Assembly (NCBI GenBank): GCA_026225945.1
Contig: JAMJFZ010000699.1
Location: 1,005,001 to 1,069,000 of the forward strand
Reading direction: 5' to 3'
DNA length: 64,000 nt
Origin: Cricetomys ansorgei
Taxonomy: Eukaryota > Chordata > Mammalia > Rodentia > Nesomyidae
The position numbers were made by a program, and so were the translations under genes. The notes beneath the pieces were generated by a model, which worked only from the letters and a program-made list of their open reading frames with translations, did not search any database and had not been told where the DNA came from. This document shows positions 63,981-64,000 of this stretch, piece by piece (position 1 is the first letter of the stretch; every line of letters starts with the position of its first letter).

Positions 63981-64000
63981 GGCTATGCATAGACACACAA

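Overview
This is nuclear DNA from a muroid rodent. The evidence is the repeats: tRNA-derived B2/B3, ID and B4 SINEs, 7SL-derived B1 SINEs, the rodent hAT transposon URR1, rodent ERVL-MaLR (MT/ORR1-like) LTRs and rodent L1 (Lx-like) 3' UTRs. These sit on an older layer shared by placental mammals (MIR, L2, L1M/L1ME, Tigger-like and MLT1-like pieces). Genus is not resolved; names are recalled family consensus features, not database hits, and most edges are good to about 5-30 bp.

No host protein-coding gene, exon, RNA gene or CpG-island promoter could be supported. All long open frames are accidental (microsatellites, LTRs, SINEs) or decayed L1. The window reads as intergenic or intronic, AT-rich, repeat-dense DNA. 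The only recognisable coding remnant is a broken L1 ORF2 (59.57-61.9 kb) that still shows the reverse-transcriptase FADD motif.

Layout. 0-3.2 kb: SINEs, L1M tails and a MaLR LTR. 3.2-8.9 kb: an old minus-strand L1M split by (i) a 2.0 kb non-autonomous ERV2/ERVK-like provirus with two LTRs, a Lys-type primer-binding site, a polypurine tract and 6-bp target duplications, and (ii) a URR1 transposon that itself carries a 744-bp CpG-rich solo LTR. 8.9-16.7 kb: Tigger-like piece, three MaLR LTRs, a minus-strand solo LTR of the same ERV family, L1 tails. 17.2-21.5 kb: L1ME tail, a MaLR interrupted by a polypurine tract and an unassigned ~795 bp insert, then L2/MIR. 21.8-33.9 kb: two copies of an unnamed LTR-like sequence, B1/B3/B4, an L1 inserted in a B4, and repeat-poor islands. 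34-53 kb: scattered SINEs and L1, a MaLR LTR inserted in an L1, a third solo LTR of the ERV family. 53-56.6 kb: L1M with ID/ID-B1/B2 insertions and a 424-bp GATA array. 57-64 kb: L1M and L1, a repeated unnamed module, and an ERV1-like solo LTR inserted in a MaLR.

There is no operon or pathway. The content is a record of nested transposon insertions, several with visible target-site duplications that fix their relative ages. The items most worth following are the four-LTR non-autonomous ERV family, the three-level nest at 5.6-7.6 kb, the GATA array with a 64-bp higher-order repeat, and the unassigned repeated modules.
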